This document shows positions 14,901 to 21,197 of a stretch of DNA of 64,000 bases, piece after piece. Source of the DNA: CAZIAK01 sp964537035 (GTDB lineage: Bacteria; Planctomycetota; B15-G4); assembly GCA_964537035.1 (NCBI GenBank), contig CAZIAK010000022.1, forward strand, positions 1 to 64,000. The letters are read 5' to 3'. The translations under genes and the position numbers were made by a program. The notes beneath the pieces were generated by a model. It was not told the origin of the DNA. It worked only from the letters and a program-made list of their open reading frames with translations, and ran no database searches. Numbering within the stretch: the first letter of the stretch is position 1; every line of letters starts with the position of its first letter.

Positions 14901-15380
14901 GTGGGCACGAGCCAGGACTGCAACGGCAACGGCGTGCCCGACGAGTGCGACATCGCCATGGGCACCAGCCTCGATCTGGACGGCAACGGCACCCCGGATG
15001 AGTGTCAGGGCCTCTGGACCGATCTGGGCAACGGCCTGGCGGGGAGCGCCGGCGTGCCCCTGCTCGTGGGTGACGGCACGTTGATCGGCGGCGATCCCAC
15101 CACCCTGACCTTGAGCAACGCCCTGCCCGGAGCCCTGTCCCACTTCGTCTTCGGCTTCTCTGCGATCTTCGCCCCGCTGAAGGGCGGCGTGCTCGTGCCC
15201 GCGCCAGACCTGCTGGTCTCGGGCATCCCCACGGATGGTCTGGGTCAGGTCGTTTTGGCCACCACCTGGCCCACGGGCCTTCCCGCAGGCATCGCCACCT
15301 ACTACCAGTTCTGGGTCACGGACCCGGCCGGTCCCCAGGGCTTCTCTGCATCGAACGGCGTGTCAGCCACGACCCCGTAG
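11952..15380 (+). CDS. Secreted FG-GAP protein with 36 calcium-binding-type repeats and a C-terminal sorting-like domain
   Basis: The 1142-residue protein has a signal peptide (AALLALIATLLTSPVLAQ). Residues 30-400 are FG-GAP/beta-propeller-like repeats with recurring FGxSV, VAVGAP and EEAKL segments about 55-60 residues apart. Residues 409-1018 are 36 thrombospondin-type-3-like units of the form DCNGNGxPDECDIxxGTS, rich in Asp and Asn as expected for Ca2+ binding. The last 120 residues (from WTDLGNGLAG to SNGVSATTP) match the C-terminus of the exported haem protein at 48675-51110. The protein is probably an extracellular, Ca2+-stiffened surface protein. No Shine-Dalgarno site is seen before the ATG. 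Confidence 0.9.
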   Translation: MIIVTRSAALLALIATLLTSPVLAQVAEAELTASDAPFAALFGQSVGLDGDLAAVGAPGLNDSTGAVYLYRLVGSTWSQEAKLEASDGAAAAQFGYSVAVSGSVVAVGTPEPLDIVGGSQGPGAVYIFRHDGATWNEEAKLTASDGATWDQFGFSVSVVGNLLVVGAPGDQPSGSGVRNGGQGSSYVFSFDGASWNEDAKVVASDGAAAQTFGYGVSTDGAKFAVGAPGDDGSGTDAGALYVFSFSGASWSEEAKLVDSAAGAGDALGFSVALSGDGACASAPFDDGAATNAGAVVVFRDQAGWSQEAVVTGSGLVGGDMFGSGVSLEGDTLLVGAFAAAGGEGRAWTFSANGGSWSEDLVLANAGSAMLGNSADLGGSRALVGGPLTDGGGVLLSGAAWVFVNLPPVDCNNNGVPDDQDISSGTSQDCNGNGVPDECDISNGTSLDCNSNGVPDECEADCNGNGIPDDCDIAMGTSLDCNGNGIPDECDLAMGTSQDCNGNSVPDECDIASGTSLDLNGNGIPDECEPDCNGNSVPDDLDISSGTSQDCNGNSVPDECDIASGTSLDLNGNGIPDECEPDCNGNSVPDDLDISSGTSQDCNGNGVPDECDIASGASLDLNGNGVPDECEPDCNGNSVPDDLDISSGTSQDCNGNTIPDECDIASGTSLDLNLNGIPDECEPDCNNNAVPDDLDLSMGTSQDCNGNGVPDECDIASGASLDCNSNGVPDECEADCNNNGVPDDCDIATGTSLDLNGNGIPDECEGDCNNNGVPDDLDLSSGTSQDCNSNGMPDECDIASGRSQDCNTNGVPDECEPDCNGNGIPDECDITAGTSQDCNGNGVPDECDLTSGTSLDLNGNGIPDECEPDCNNNGVPDDLDISLGTSQDCNGNGVPDECDIASGTSLDLNGNGVPDECEADCNSNGVPDDVDIAMGTSQDCNGNGIPDECDIAMGTSGDLNGNGIPDECEADCNGNGAPDDFDISVGTSQDCNGNGVPDECDIAMGTSLDLDGNGTPDECQGLWTDLGNGLAGSAGVPLLVGDGTLIGGDPTTLTLSNALPGALSHFVFGFSAIFAPLKGGVLVPAPDLLVSGIPTDGLGQVVLATTWPTGLPAGIATYYQFWVTDPAGPQGFSASNGVSATTP
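13176..15005 (+). repeat. Coding tandem-repeat array: 36 units arranged mostly in triplets
   Basis: The array encodes 36 units. Most follow a 19 + 19 + 13 residue pattern in which every third unit is short and ends DECEP or DECEA. This makes a 51-residue (153-bp) higher-order repeat. Two groups break the rule: one has four units and one has two. DNA identity between units is high, so the array is prone to copy-number change and to assembly collapse. Confidence 0.95.
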
Positions 15381-15406
15381 GCTCCGAGCATGGGGGTCAG
15401 CGGCCC

Positions 15407-15442
15407 TCACGATCGTCACGATCGTCACCAGCGTCACCAGCG
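15407..15442. repeat. Four 9-bp direct repeats in a convergent spacer
   Basis: TCACGATCG occurs twice and is followed directly by TCACCAGCG twice. The repeats lie in the 112-base spacer between the ends of the FG-GAP gene and the DUF4404 gene. No function is evident. Confidence 0.8.
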
Positions 15443-15492
15443 TCTGCCAGCTTGCACCAGACGTGCGGCCCGGCGTTCAGGCCGGGGGCGGC

Positions 15493-15777
15493 TCAGATGC
15501 CCATGGCGCTGAGGGCTTCGGCGACCTGGGTGACCGCCGCGGTCAGCCGTGGGTAGCTGGTCTCGAAGTCGTTGGTGGCGGTGGACAGGCGGGCAGCCAG
15601 GGTGTCGTCCTGGGTGGCGGCGCCGTCAGGGCCAGCGGCGGCCCGGTCGCTGAGCAGCTTGGTGATGTCGGCCAGGACATCCGCCAGCATGTTGGTGGTC
15701 TCGCCGTCGAGCTCAGGGTGGGCGGCCAGCTCTTCGTGAAGGTGCGCCAGGGTGTCGCGGAGTCTTTGATCGGGCAT
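15493..15777 (-). CDS. DUF4404 family protein
   Basis: The product has 94 residues and is predicted to be mostly helical. The start MPDQRLRDTLAHLHEELA, followed by MLADVLADITKLL, is typical of DUF4404 proteins, short cytoplasmic proteins of unknown function. I used the ATG at 15777 because the conserved domain begins there; the frame is open further upstream but shows no conserved features. No strong ribosome binding site is seen. It converges on the FG-GAP gene and is divergent from the amidohydrolase gene. Confidence 0.75.
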   Translation of the reverse strand: MPDQRLRDTLAHLHEELAAHPELDGETTNMLADVLADITKLLSDRAAAGPDGAATQDDTLAARLSTATNDFETSYPRLTAAVTQVAEALSAMGI

Positions 15778-15953
15778 GGTCGGGTGCGTTCCGGTGGGCG
15801 ATCTTCGGGTGCGTGCTCCCATGGTAGGTCGCGGCGCCGTGGGCCACCAGTGCGGGGCCGCCGCTCGGGCAGTGGGGGCGGGCGGCGGCGAACGTGTACC
15901 GTGGTGCGCGCCCGACGGTCCCACGCCGACCGCCCCTTGGAGACCACCCTGCC

Positions 15954-17078
15954 ATGAAGCCCATCCACCCTCGTGCCTTCGCCTTCGACGTTTGTCTGCT
16001 CGCCGCGCTGACCCTTGGGTCTCAGCCGATCTTCGGCCAGTCCATGGACTTCGAACTCTATGACCCGCCGTCGACGCTCGTGGTCCCAGAACATCAGGTG
16101 GTGGCTGCCCGCTACCCGTTCGTGGACGTGCACAACCATCAATGGTCCATGGCCACACAAGACCTGGACGCGCTGGCCGCCGAGATGGACGAGCTGAACA
16201 TGGCCGTAATGGTCAATCTGAGCGGGCGCAGTGGCGACGGCAGCGAGGCCACATTGCTCAAGAGTCTGGCCAACGTGAAGGCCAACCAGCCCAGCCGCTT
16301 TCTGGTCTTCACCAACATCTCCTTCGAGGGCATCGACGATCCCGGGTGGGGGGAGCGCACGGCCCAGCAGGTGCGCTCCGACGTGGCGGCGGGTGCGGCG
16401 GGGCTGAAGATCTACAAGAACCTGGGCCTGACCACCACGGACGCCAGCGGTGAGCGGGTGGCGGTGGACGACCCGCGCATCGACCCCGTGTGGGCGGCCT
16501 GCGGCGAGCTGGGCGTGCCCGTGCTGATCCACTCTGGCGAGCCCGCCGCGTTCTGGTTGCCACGTGACGAGCACAACGAGCGCTGGCTCGAGCTCAAGCA
16601 GAAGCCCGGTCGCTACCGGGACCCGGCCCTGTTTCCCTCGTGGGAGCAGGTCATGGGCGAGCACTGGAACCTCTTCGCCAAGCACCCGCAGACCCGCTTC
16701 ATCAGCGCCCACATGGGCTGGCTGGCCAACGACCTGCAGCGCCTGGGCGACCTGCTCGACGCCCACCCGAATGTGAGCACCGAGATCGGCGCGGTGCTGG
16801 CCGAGCTGGGCCGCCAGCCGCGCTTCGCCCACGAGTGGTTCGTCGCCCATCAGGACCAGGTGCTGTTCGGCAAGGACACCTGGACCCCGGAGGAGTACTT
16901 CGTCTACTTCCGCTGCCTGGAGACCGACGACGACTACATCCGCTACTATCGCCGGCGCCACGCCTTCTGGCGCCTGTATGGTCTCGACCTGCCCGACGCC
17001 GTGTTGCGCAAGGTCTACTATGGCAACGCCTTGCGGCTCTTCCCGCAGCTCGACCGATCGTTGTTTCCCCAGGACTGA
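15954..17078 (+). CDS. Exported amidohydrolase family 2 metal-dependent hydrolase
   Basis: The 374-residue product begins with a signal-peptide-like segment ending near GSQPIFGQ. The TIM-barrel metal-binding HxH appears as VDVHNHQ near residue 60, a conserved His in VLIHSG, another in FISAHMGW, and the final Asp in LFGKDTW. This order matches the amidohydrolase_2 family, which includes hydrolases and non-oxidative decarboxylases. The substrate is unknown. GGAG lies about 11 bases before the chosen ATG. The next gene starts 6 bases after its stop, so the two probably form an operon. Confidence 0.85.
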   Translation: MKPIHPRAFAFDVCLLAALTLGSQPIFGQSMDFELYDPPSTLVVPEHQVVAARYPFVDVHNHQWSMATQDLDALAAEMDELNMAVMVNLSGRSGDGSEATLLKSLANVKANQPSRFLVFTNISFEGIDDPGWGERTAQQVRSDVAAGAAGLKIYKNLGLTTTDASGERVAVDDPRIDPVWAACGELGVPVLIHSGEPAAFWLPRDEHNERWLELKQKPGRYRDPALFPSWEQVMGEHWNLFAKHPQTRFISAHMGWLANDLQRLGDLLDAHPNVSTEIGAVLAELGRQPRFAHEWFVAHQDQVLFGKDTWTPEEYFVYFRCLETDDDYIRYYRRRHAFWRLYGLDLPDAVLRKVYYGNALRLFPQLDRSLFPQD

Positions 17079-17084
17079 CGTCTC

Positions 17085-18467
17085 ATGACCCGCGCGACCT
17101 CTGCAGCTCTTGTGCTCGTTCTGGCCACGGCCTGTGCTTCGAGCGCTGCTCGCCACGGCGCCGCCGGCCTCGGTGACAGCTACTACCCTGGCCTGGGCAA
17201 TGGCGGCTACGACGTGCAGCACTACGGGCTGACCCTGATCATTGACCCGCCCAGCAATCACCTCGATGGCGTCGCCCTGATCGAGGCCGTGGCCACCCAT
17301 GAGCTGCTGTCCTTTCACCTCGACCTGTGGCAGCTCACGGTGGAGTCCGTCGAGGTCAACGGTGAGGCCGCGGAGTTTCAGCACGAGGGGCTGGAGCTGA
17401 TCATCGCTCCGGCCAAGACCCTGCCTGCGGGGGAGTCGTTCATGGTGCGCGTGGAATACGGCGGCGAGCCGACAGGCGTCCCCTCAGAGGCCATGCCCAT
17501 GCCGGAAGGGCTGGGCGGGATGGGCTGGATGCTCCACGGTGAGAACATCTACGTGGTCAGCGAGCCCAACGGCGCGCCGTCGTTCGTGCCCTGCAACGAC
17601 CACCCCCTCGACAAGGCCACCTGGTCGTTGCGCATCGCAGTGCCCGAGCCCTGGGTGGCGGTGTCGAACGGCGTGCCTGAGCCTGTGGTGGACCGAGGCG
17701 GTCGGCGCCTCTTCGTCTGGAACGCCAGCGACCCCATGGCGCCGTACCTGGTGACCCTGGCCATTGCGCCGTTCGAGGTCGAAGAGACCTGGCTCACGCC
17801 TGAGTTCGCTGTGCGCAACTACTGGCTGCCTGAGATGGCCGAGGAGGGGCGTGAGGGCATGGCTCGCACGGCTGACATCCTTGCCTACTTCTCGGAGATC
17901 TTTGGCCCCTATCCCTTCGAGTCCTACGGGGCGATCGTCACCGACGCGCCCATCCCCGGCGCGCTCGAGACCCAGACCATCCCCATCTACGGAAAGGGCG
18001 CGGCCAACGAGTCCGTGCTGGCCCACGAGATGGCCCACCAGTGGTTCGGCAACTGCGTGGCCGTCAGCGATTGGAGCGACCTCTGGCTGAGCGAGGGCTT
18101 CGCCACCTACGCCTCGTGGCTCTGGGCCGCCCACGACCAGGGGCAGCCGGTGCTCGGTGATCGGGCGGAGCGCATGGCGAGCGTGGTCGAGTCAGGCCGC
18201 TTTGGCTCGCCCACGGATCCGGGAGCGGACAACCTGTTCTCGCCCGGTATCTACGTGGGCGGCGCCTGGGTGCTGAAAGAGCTGCATGAAGAGGTGGGCG
18301 ACGACACGTTCTTCGAGATCTTGCGCACCTGGGTCGAGCGCTTCCATGACGGCAACGCGACCACGGAGGATTTCATCGCCCTGGCCAGCGAGGTCAGCGG
18401 CAGCGATCAGCGGCCACTGCTGGAGACGTGGCTCTACCCGGAGCCTCCCGCGGCAGCAGACGGCTGA
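17085..18467 (+). CDS. M1-family metallopeptidase-like lipoprotein
   Basis: The 460-residue protein has a lipoprotein signal (LVLVLATACASS, lipid Cys near residue 17). An N-terminal beta domain of the M1 aminopeptidase type is followed by the zinc motif HEMAHQWFG near residue 313, with the downstream Glu in LWLSEGFATY. The exopeptidase GAMEN motif appears only as GALETQT. The protein ends soon after the catalytic domain and lacks the long C-terminal domain of classical aminopeptidase N. It is probably a cell-envelope peptidase. Its 3' end overlaps the convergent symporter gene by 34 bases. Confidence 0.9.
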   Translation: MTRATSAALVLVLATACASSAARHGAAGLGDSYYPGLGNGGYDVQHYGLTLIIDPPSNHLDGVALIEAVATHELLSFHLDLWQLTVESVEVNGEAAEFQHEGLELIIAPAKTLPAGESFMVRVEYGGEPTGVPSEAMPMPEGLGGMGWMLHGENIYVVSEPNGAPSFVPCNDHPLDKATWSLRIAVPEPWVAVSNGVPEPVVDRGGRRLFVWNASDPMAPYLVTLAIAPFEVEETWLTPEFAVRNYWLPEMAEEGREGMARTADILAYFSEIFGPYPFESYGAIVTDAPIPGALETQTIPIYGKGAANESVLAHEMAHQWFGNCVAVSDWSDLWLSEGFATYASWLWAAHDQGQPVLGDRAERMASVVESGRFGSPTDPGADNLFSPGIYVGGAWVLKELHEEVGDDTFFEILRTWVERFHDGNATTEDFIALASEVSGSDQRPLLETWLYPEPPAAADG

Positions 18468-20206
18468 TCGCCCGTACGGCGAGACACCAGGACGCCGACC
18501 ACCACCACCACGCCACAGGCGATCGGGTTGAGCCAGAGCCAGGCGATGTCCTGGCCAGCGGCCCAGGCCACCGAGGCCATGCCGGCGAGGAGTCCGCAGA
18601 AGGCGCCGTGCCCGTTGGCGGAGGGGACCGCGAGGGCCAGCACGAAGACGCCCAGCAGCGAGCCGTAGAAATAGCTGCCCACGGTGTTCACTGCTTCGAT
18701 GGCTGAGCCCAGCTCGGCGGCTTTCAGCGCGAACAGGCCGGCCAGCAAGCCCCACAGGGCGGTGAACCAGCGGGAGGCCGTGACCGCCTGGACATCGCTG
18801 GCGCCGGCGCCCGGGCCTTGCCACCAGACGTCGACCACGGACGTGGTGGCCAGGGCGTTCAGCTCGCTGTCCATGCTCGACATGGCGGCGGCGAAGAAGG
18901 CGGCCACGAGCAGGCCCACGATGCCCACGGGCAGGAAGCGAATGACGAAGTAGGGAAACACGTGGTTGGTGTCGTCGTAGCCTCGCTCTGGTCGGTGCGC
19001 GCGCACCAGCTCGGCGCCGTCACGGCGCAGGTCGCGCACGGTCTGGTCGGCCGCGAGGTACTTCGCTTGCAACGGCGTCACCGCGCTGGCCGCAGCGGGA
19101 GAGTCAGGGGGAGTGACGGGCTCGCCAGCGAGAGGCGCAGCGCCCGACGAGGCGACGCCACCCTGCTGCTCGGCGATGAGCGCCCGGGCGGCCGTCTCGC
19201 GAACGGACAGGGCGGCTTCGTGCTGCTGCTCGAGTGCCATGAGCGCCGCCTCGCCGCCTCCTGCGATGACAGCGGAGCGTCCATCCCCATCAAAGAGCAG
19301 CGGCGGGCGCACGAACTGGAAGACCACGAAGAGCGTCACCCCCAGAAACAGCACGAACAGCTGCACGGGGATCTTGGCCGCCGCGTTCATGAACAGGGCC
19401 TTCTGCCCTTCCTTCACTGAGCGCGTGGCGAGCAGCCGTTGCACCTGGCTCTGGTCGCAGCCGAAGTAGGCCAAGAACAGGAACGTGCCGCCGAGCAGGC
19501 CCGACCAGACCGTGTATTTCTCTGCGGGGTCGAAGGACCAGTCGAGCAGCTGCATGTGTCCCGTGGCTTCGGCCAGGGGCAGGGCGTCAGAGAGCGCGAT
19601 GCCTTCGGGCAATTCGCCCGTCATGCGCCACAGGCACAAGCCGAGCCCGCCGAGGATCAGCACCATCTGCACCACGTCGGTGAAGATCACCGCGCGGATG
19701 CCGCCGACCATTGTGTAGGCCACGGCCACCACGGTCATGACGGCGATGGTCGAGGGCAGGCTCCAGTCGAGCAGCATCGAGAGCACGACCGCCGGGGCGT
19801 AGACCACGACGCCGAGAGCGAGCCCGCGCGAGAGCAGAAACAAGATCGCCGTGAGCAGGCGGGTCTTGCCATCGAAGCGCTGGCCCAGCCACTCGTAGGC
19901 GGTGAACACGCCCGCGCGGCGGTAGGCCGGCAGCAGGGTGAAGGCCAGGATGACCATGGCCACGGGCAGCCCGAGGTAGAACTGCACGAAGCCCATGCCG
20001 TCGGCGTAGGCCTTGCCCGTGGTGCCGATGAACGTGATCGCGCTGGCCTGGGTGGCCATGACCGACAAGCCTACCGCCAGCCAGCCCACGGACCGATCGG
20101 CCACGAAGTACCCGGCGGCGCTGCGGCTGCGCCGGGCGGTCCATGCACCGAGCCCCAGGATGGTGGCCAGGTAGACGCCGAAGACAGCCCAGTCGAGACC
20201 TCCCAT
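18434..20206 (-). CDS. Sodium:solute symporter (SSS family)
   Basis: The 590-residue membrane protein starts with DWAVFGVYLATILGLGAW and contains SAITFIGTTGKAYADG, YTMVGGIRAVIFTDVVQ and AAAMSSMDSELNALAT, all typical of SSS transporters. About 13 membrane segments are expected. A hydrophilic insertion of about 115 residues (roughly 18960-19305), rich in Ala, Glu and Gln, lies between membrane segments in the second half; I do not recognise it. The substrate is unknown; this subfamily includes sugar and sialic-acid carriers. It lies 9 bases downstream of the NYN gene on the same strand. Confidence 0.92.
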   Translation of the reverse strand: MGGLDWAVFGVYLATILGLGAWTARRSRSAAGYFVADRSVGWLAVGLSVMATQASAITFIGTTGKAYADGMGFVQFYLGLPVAMVILAFTLLPAYRRAGVFTAYEWLGQRFDGKTRLLTAILFLLSRGLALGVVVYAPAVVLSMLLDWSLPSTIAVMTVVAVAYTMVGGIRAVIFTDVVQMVLILGGLGLCLWRMTGELPEGIALSDALPLAEATGHMQLLDWSFDPAEKYTVWSGLLGGTFLFLAYFGCDQSQVQRLLATRSVKEGQKALFMNAAAKIPVQLFVLFLGVTLFVVFQFVRPPLLFDGDGRSAVIAGGGEAALMALEQQHEAALSVRETAARALIAEQQGGVASSGAAPLAGEPVTPPDSPAAASAVTPLQAKYLAADQTVRDLRRDGAELVRAHRPERGYDDTNHVFPYFVIRFLPVGIVGLLVAAFFAAAMSSMDSELNALATTSVVDVWWQGPGAGASDVQAVTASRWFTALWGLLAGLFALKAAELGSAIEAVNTVGSYFYGSLLGVFVLALAVPSANGHGAFCGLLAGMASVAWAAGQDIAWLWLNPIACGVVVVVGVLVSRRTGDQPSAAAGGSG

Positions 20207-20215
20207 GGGCGGGGG

Positions 20216-20995
20216 TCAGGCCTTCTCTTCGAGCACTTCGTCGATGACCCAGGTGCCGCTCTTGGCGTCTTTTCTCAGCTTGATCAGCTTGTGCTTCTCG
20301 GCATCTTTCAGCAGCTGGGAGAAGGTGGCGTAGCCGTGGTACTCCTCGTTGAACTGGGGCTGCTTGCGCTTCATGGTGTCTTTCAGCCGGGAGCTGTGCA
20401 GCTCACGATTCTCGCGCTGCAGGGCTCGGGCCGCGTCGAGCAGCTGGTCGAAGCCTTCGCGGGTCTTCTTGGGCAGCTTGCTGGTGCTCGTGCTCGCCGT
20501 GCGCTTCTTGCGGGGCTTGCGGGCCAGGTCGTCGTAGAAGAGAAACTCGTCGCAGGCGTCGATGAGAATACGGCTGGTCGAGTTCTTCACGCCGATGCCG
20601 ATGGTGCGCTTGTCGTTCTCGCGCAGCTTGGCCACCAGGGGTGTGAAGTCGCTGTCCCCCGAGATCAGGGCGAAGGTGTCGATGTGCGGCTTGGTGTAAG
20701 AGAGCTCGAGAGCGTCGACCACCATCTTGATGTCGGCGCTGTTCTTGCCCGTGAGCGTCGAGCCGGGCATGTCGAGCAGCTCGACTCCCGCTTCGTGAAG
20801 GGGCCGCCGGTAGTTCTCGAACTTGGTCCAGTTCGCGTAGGCCTTCTTGACGATGATGTTGCCCTTGTCGACCAGCCGCCTGAGCACGAGTTCGATGTCA
20901 AAGGTGGCCAGCTTGGCGTCGCGGACGCCGATGGCCACGTTCTCCAGGTCGATGTAGACGGCGATGTTGCGTGAGCTGGTGTCGAGTGCCGCCAT
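20216..20995 (-). CDS. NYN-domain nuclease-like protein with C-terminal LOTUS/OST-HTH-like domain
   Basis: Residues 1-150 form a NYN (PIN-like) domain: YIDLENVAIGV near residue 14, NSADIKMVVDAL near 85, and SGDSDFTPLVAKLRE near 110. These provide the Asp residues that bind Mg2+ in this RNase superfamily. A basic linker (KPRKKRT) leads to a C-terminal region of about 80 residues ending in GYATFSQLLKDAEKHKLI, which fits a winged-helix LOTUS (OST-HTH) domain. The pair suggests RNA binding and cleavage or sensing. The protein is 259 residues long and cytoplasmic. Confidence 0.88.
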   Translation of the reverse strand: MAALDTSSRNIAVYIDLENVAIGVRDAKLATFDIELVLRRLVDKGNIIVKKAYANWTKFENYRRPLHEAGVELLDMPGSTLTGKNSADIKMVVDALELSYTKPHIDTFALISGDSDFTPLVAKLRENDKRTIGIGVKNSTSRILIDACDEFLFYDDLARKPRKKRTASTSTSKLPKKTREGFDQLLDAARALQRENRELHSSRLKDTMKRKQPQFNEEYHGYATFSQLLKDAEKHKLIKLRKDAKSGTWVIDEVLEEKA

Positions 20996-21197
20996 GAGTG
21001 CTTTGTCCGCAAAGAGCAGGAACTGGAGGCCATGAGGTTAGCTGGCGGCAGGTCTGGCCGCTAGGAAGCGCTGCTGATCGGCCTGTGCGTTCCTCACCGC
21101 GAACGCCACGAGCCCGGGCTGCGGACTGTTCGATACCATGGCTCACCTGATCAAGAAGGCTGGCGGCCATTCGCTGCGAGCCGCGACGGAGATTCTC

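Noticed and set aside
12851..14992. A 713-codon open frame on the minus strand, rich in Ser, Leu and Pro repeats
   Set aside because: It is the exact antisense of the calcium-repeat array; the 57-bp-based periodicity keeps the opposite frame open. It has no signal peptide or family motif.
13176..15005. CRISPR-like repeat array
   Set aside because: The repeats are in frame, encode a clear Ca2+-type motif, have no unique spacers, and lie inside a long gene.
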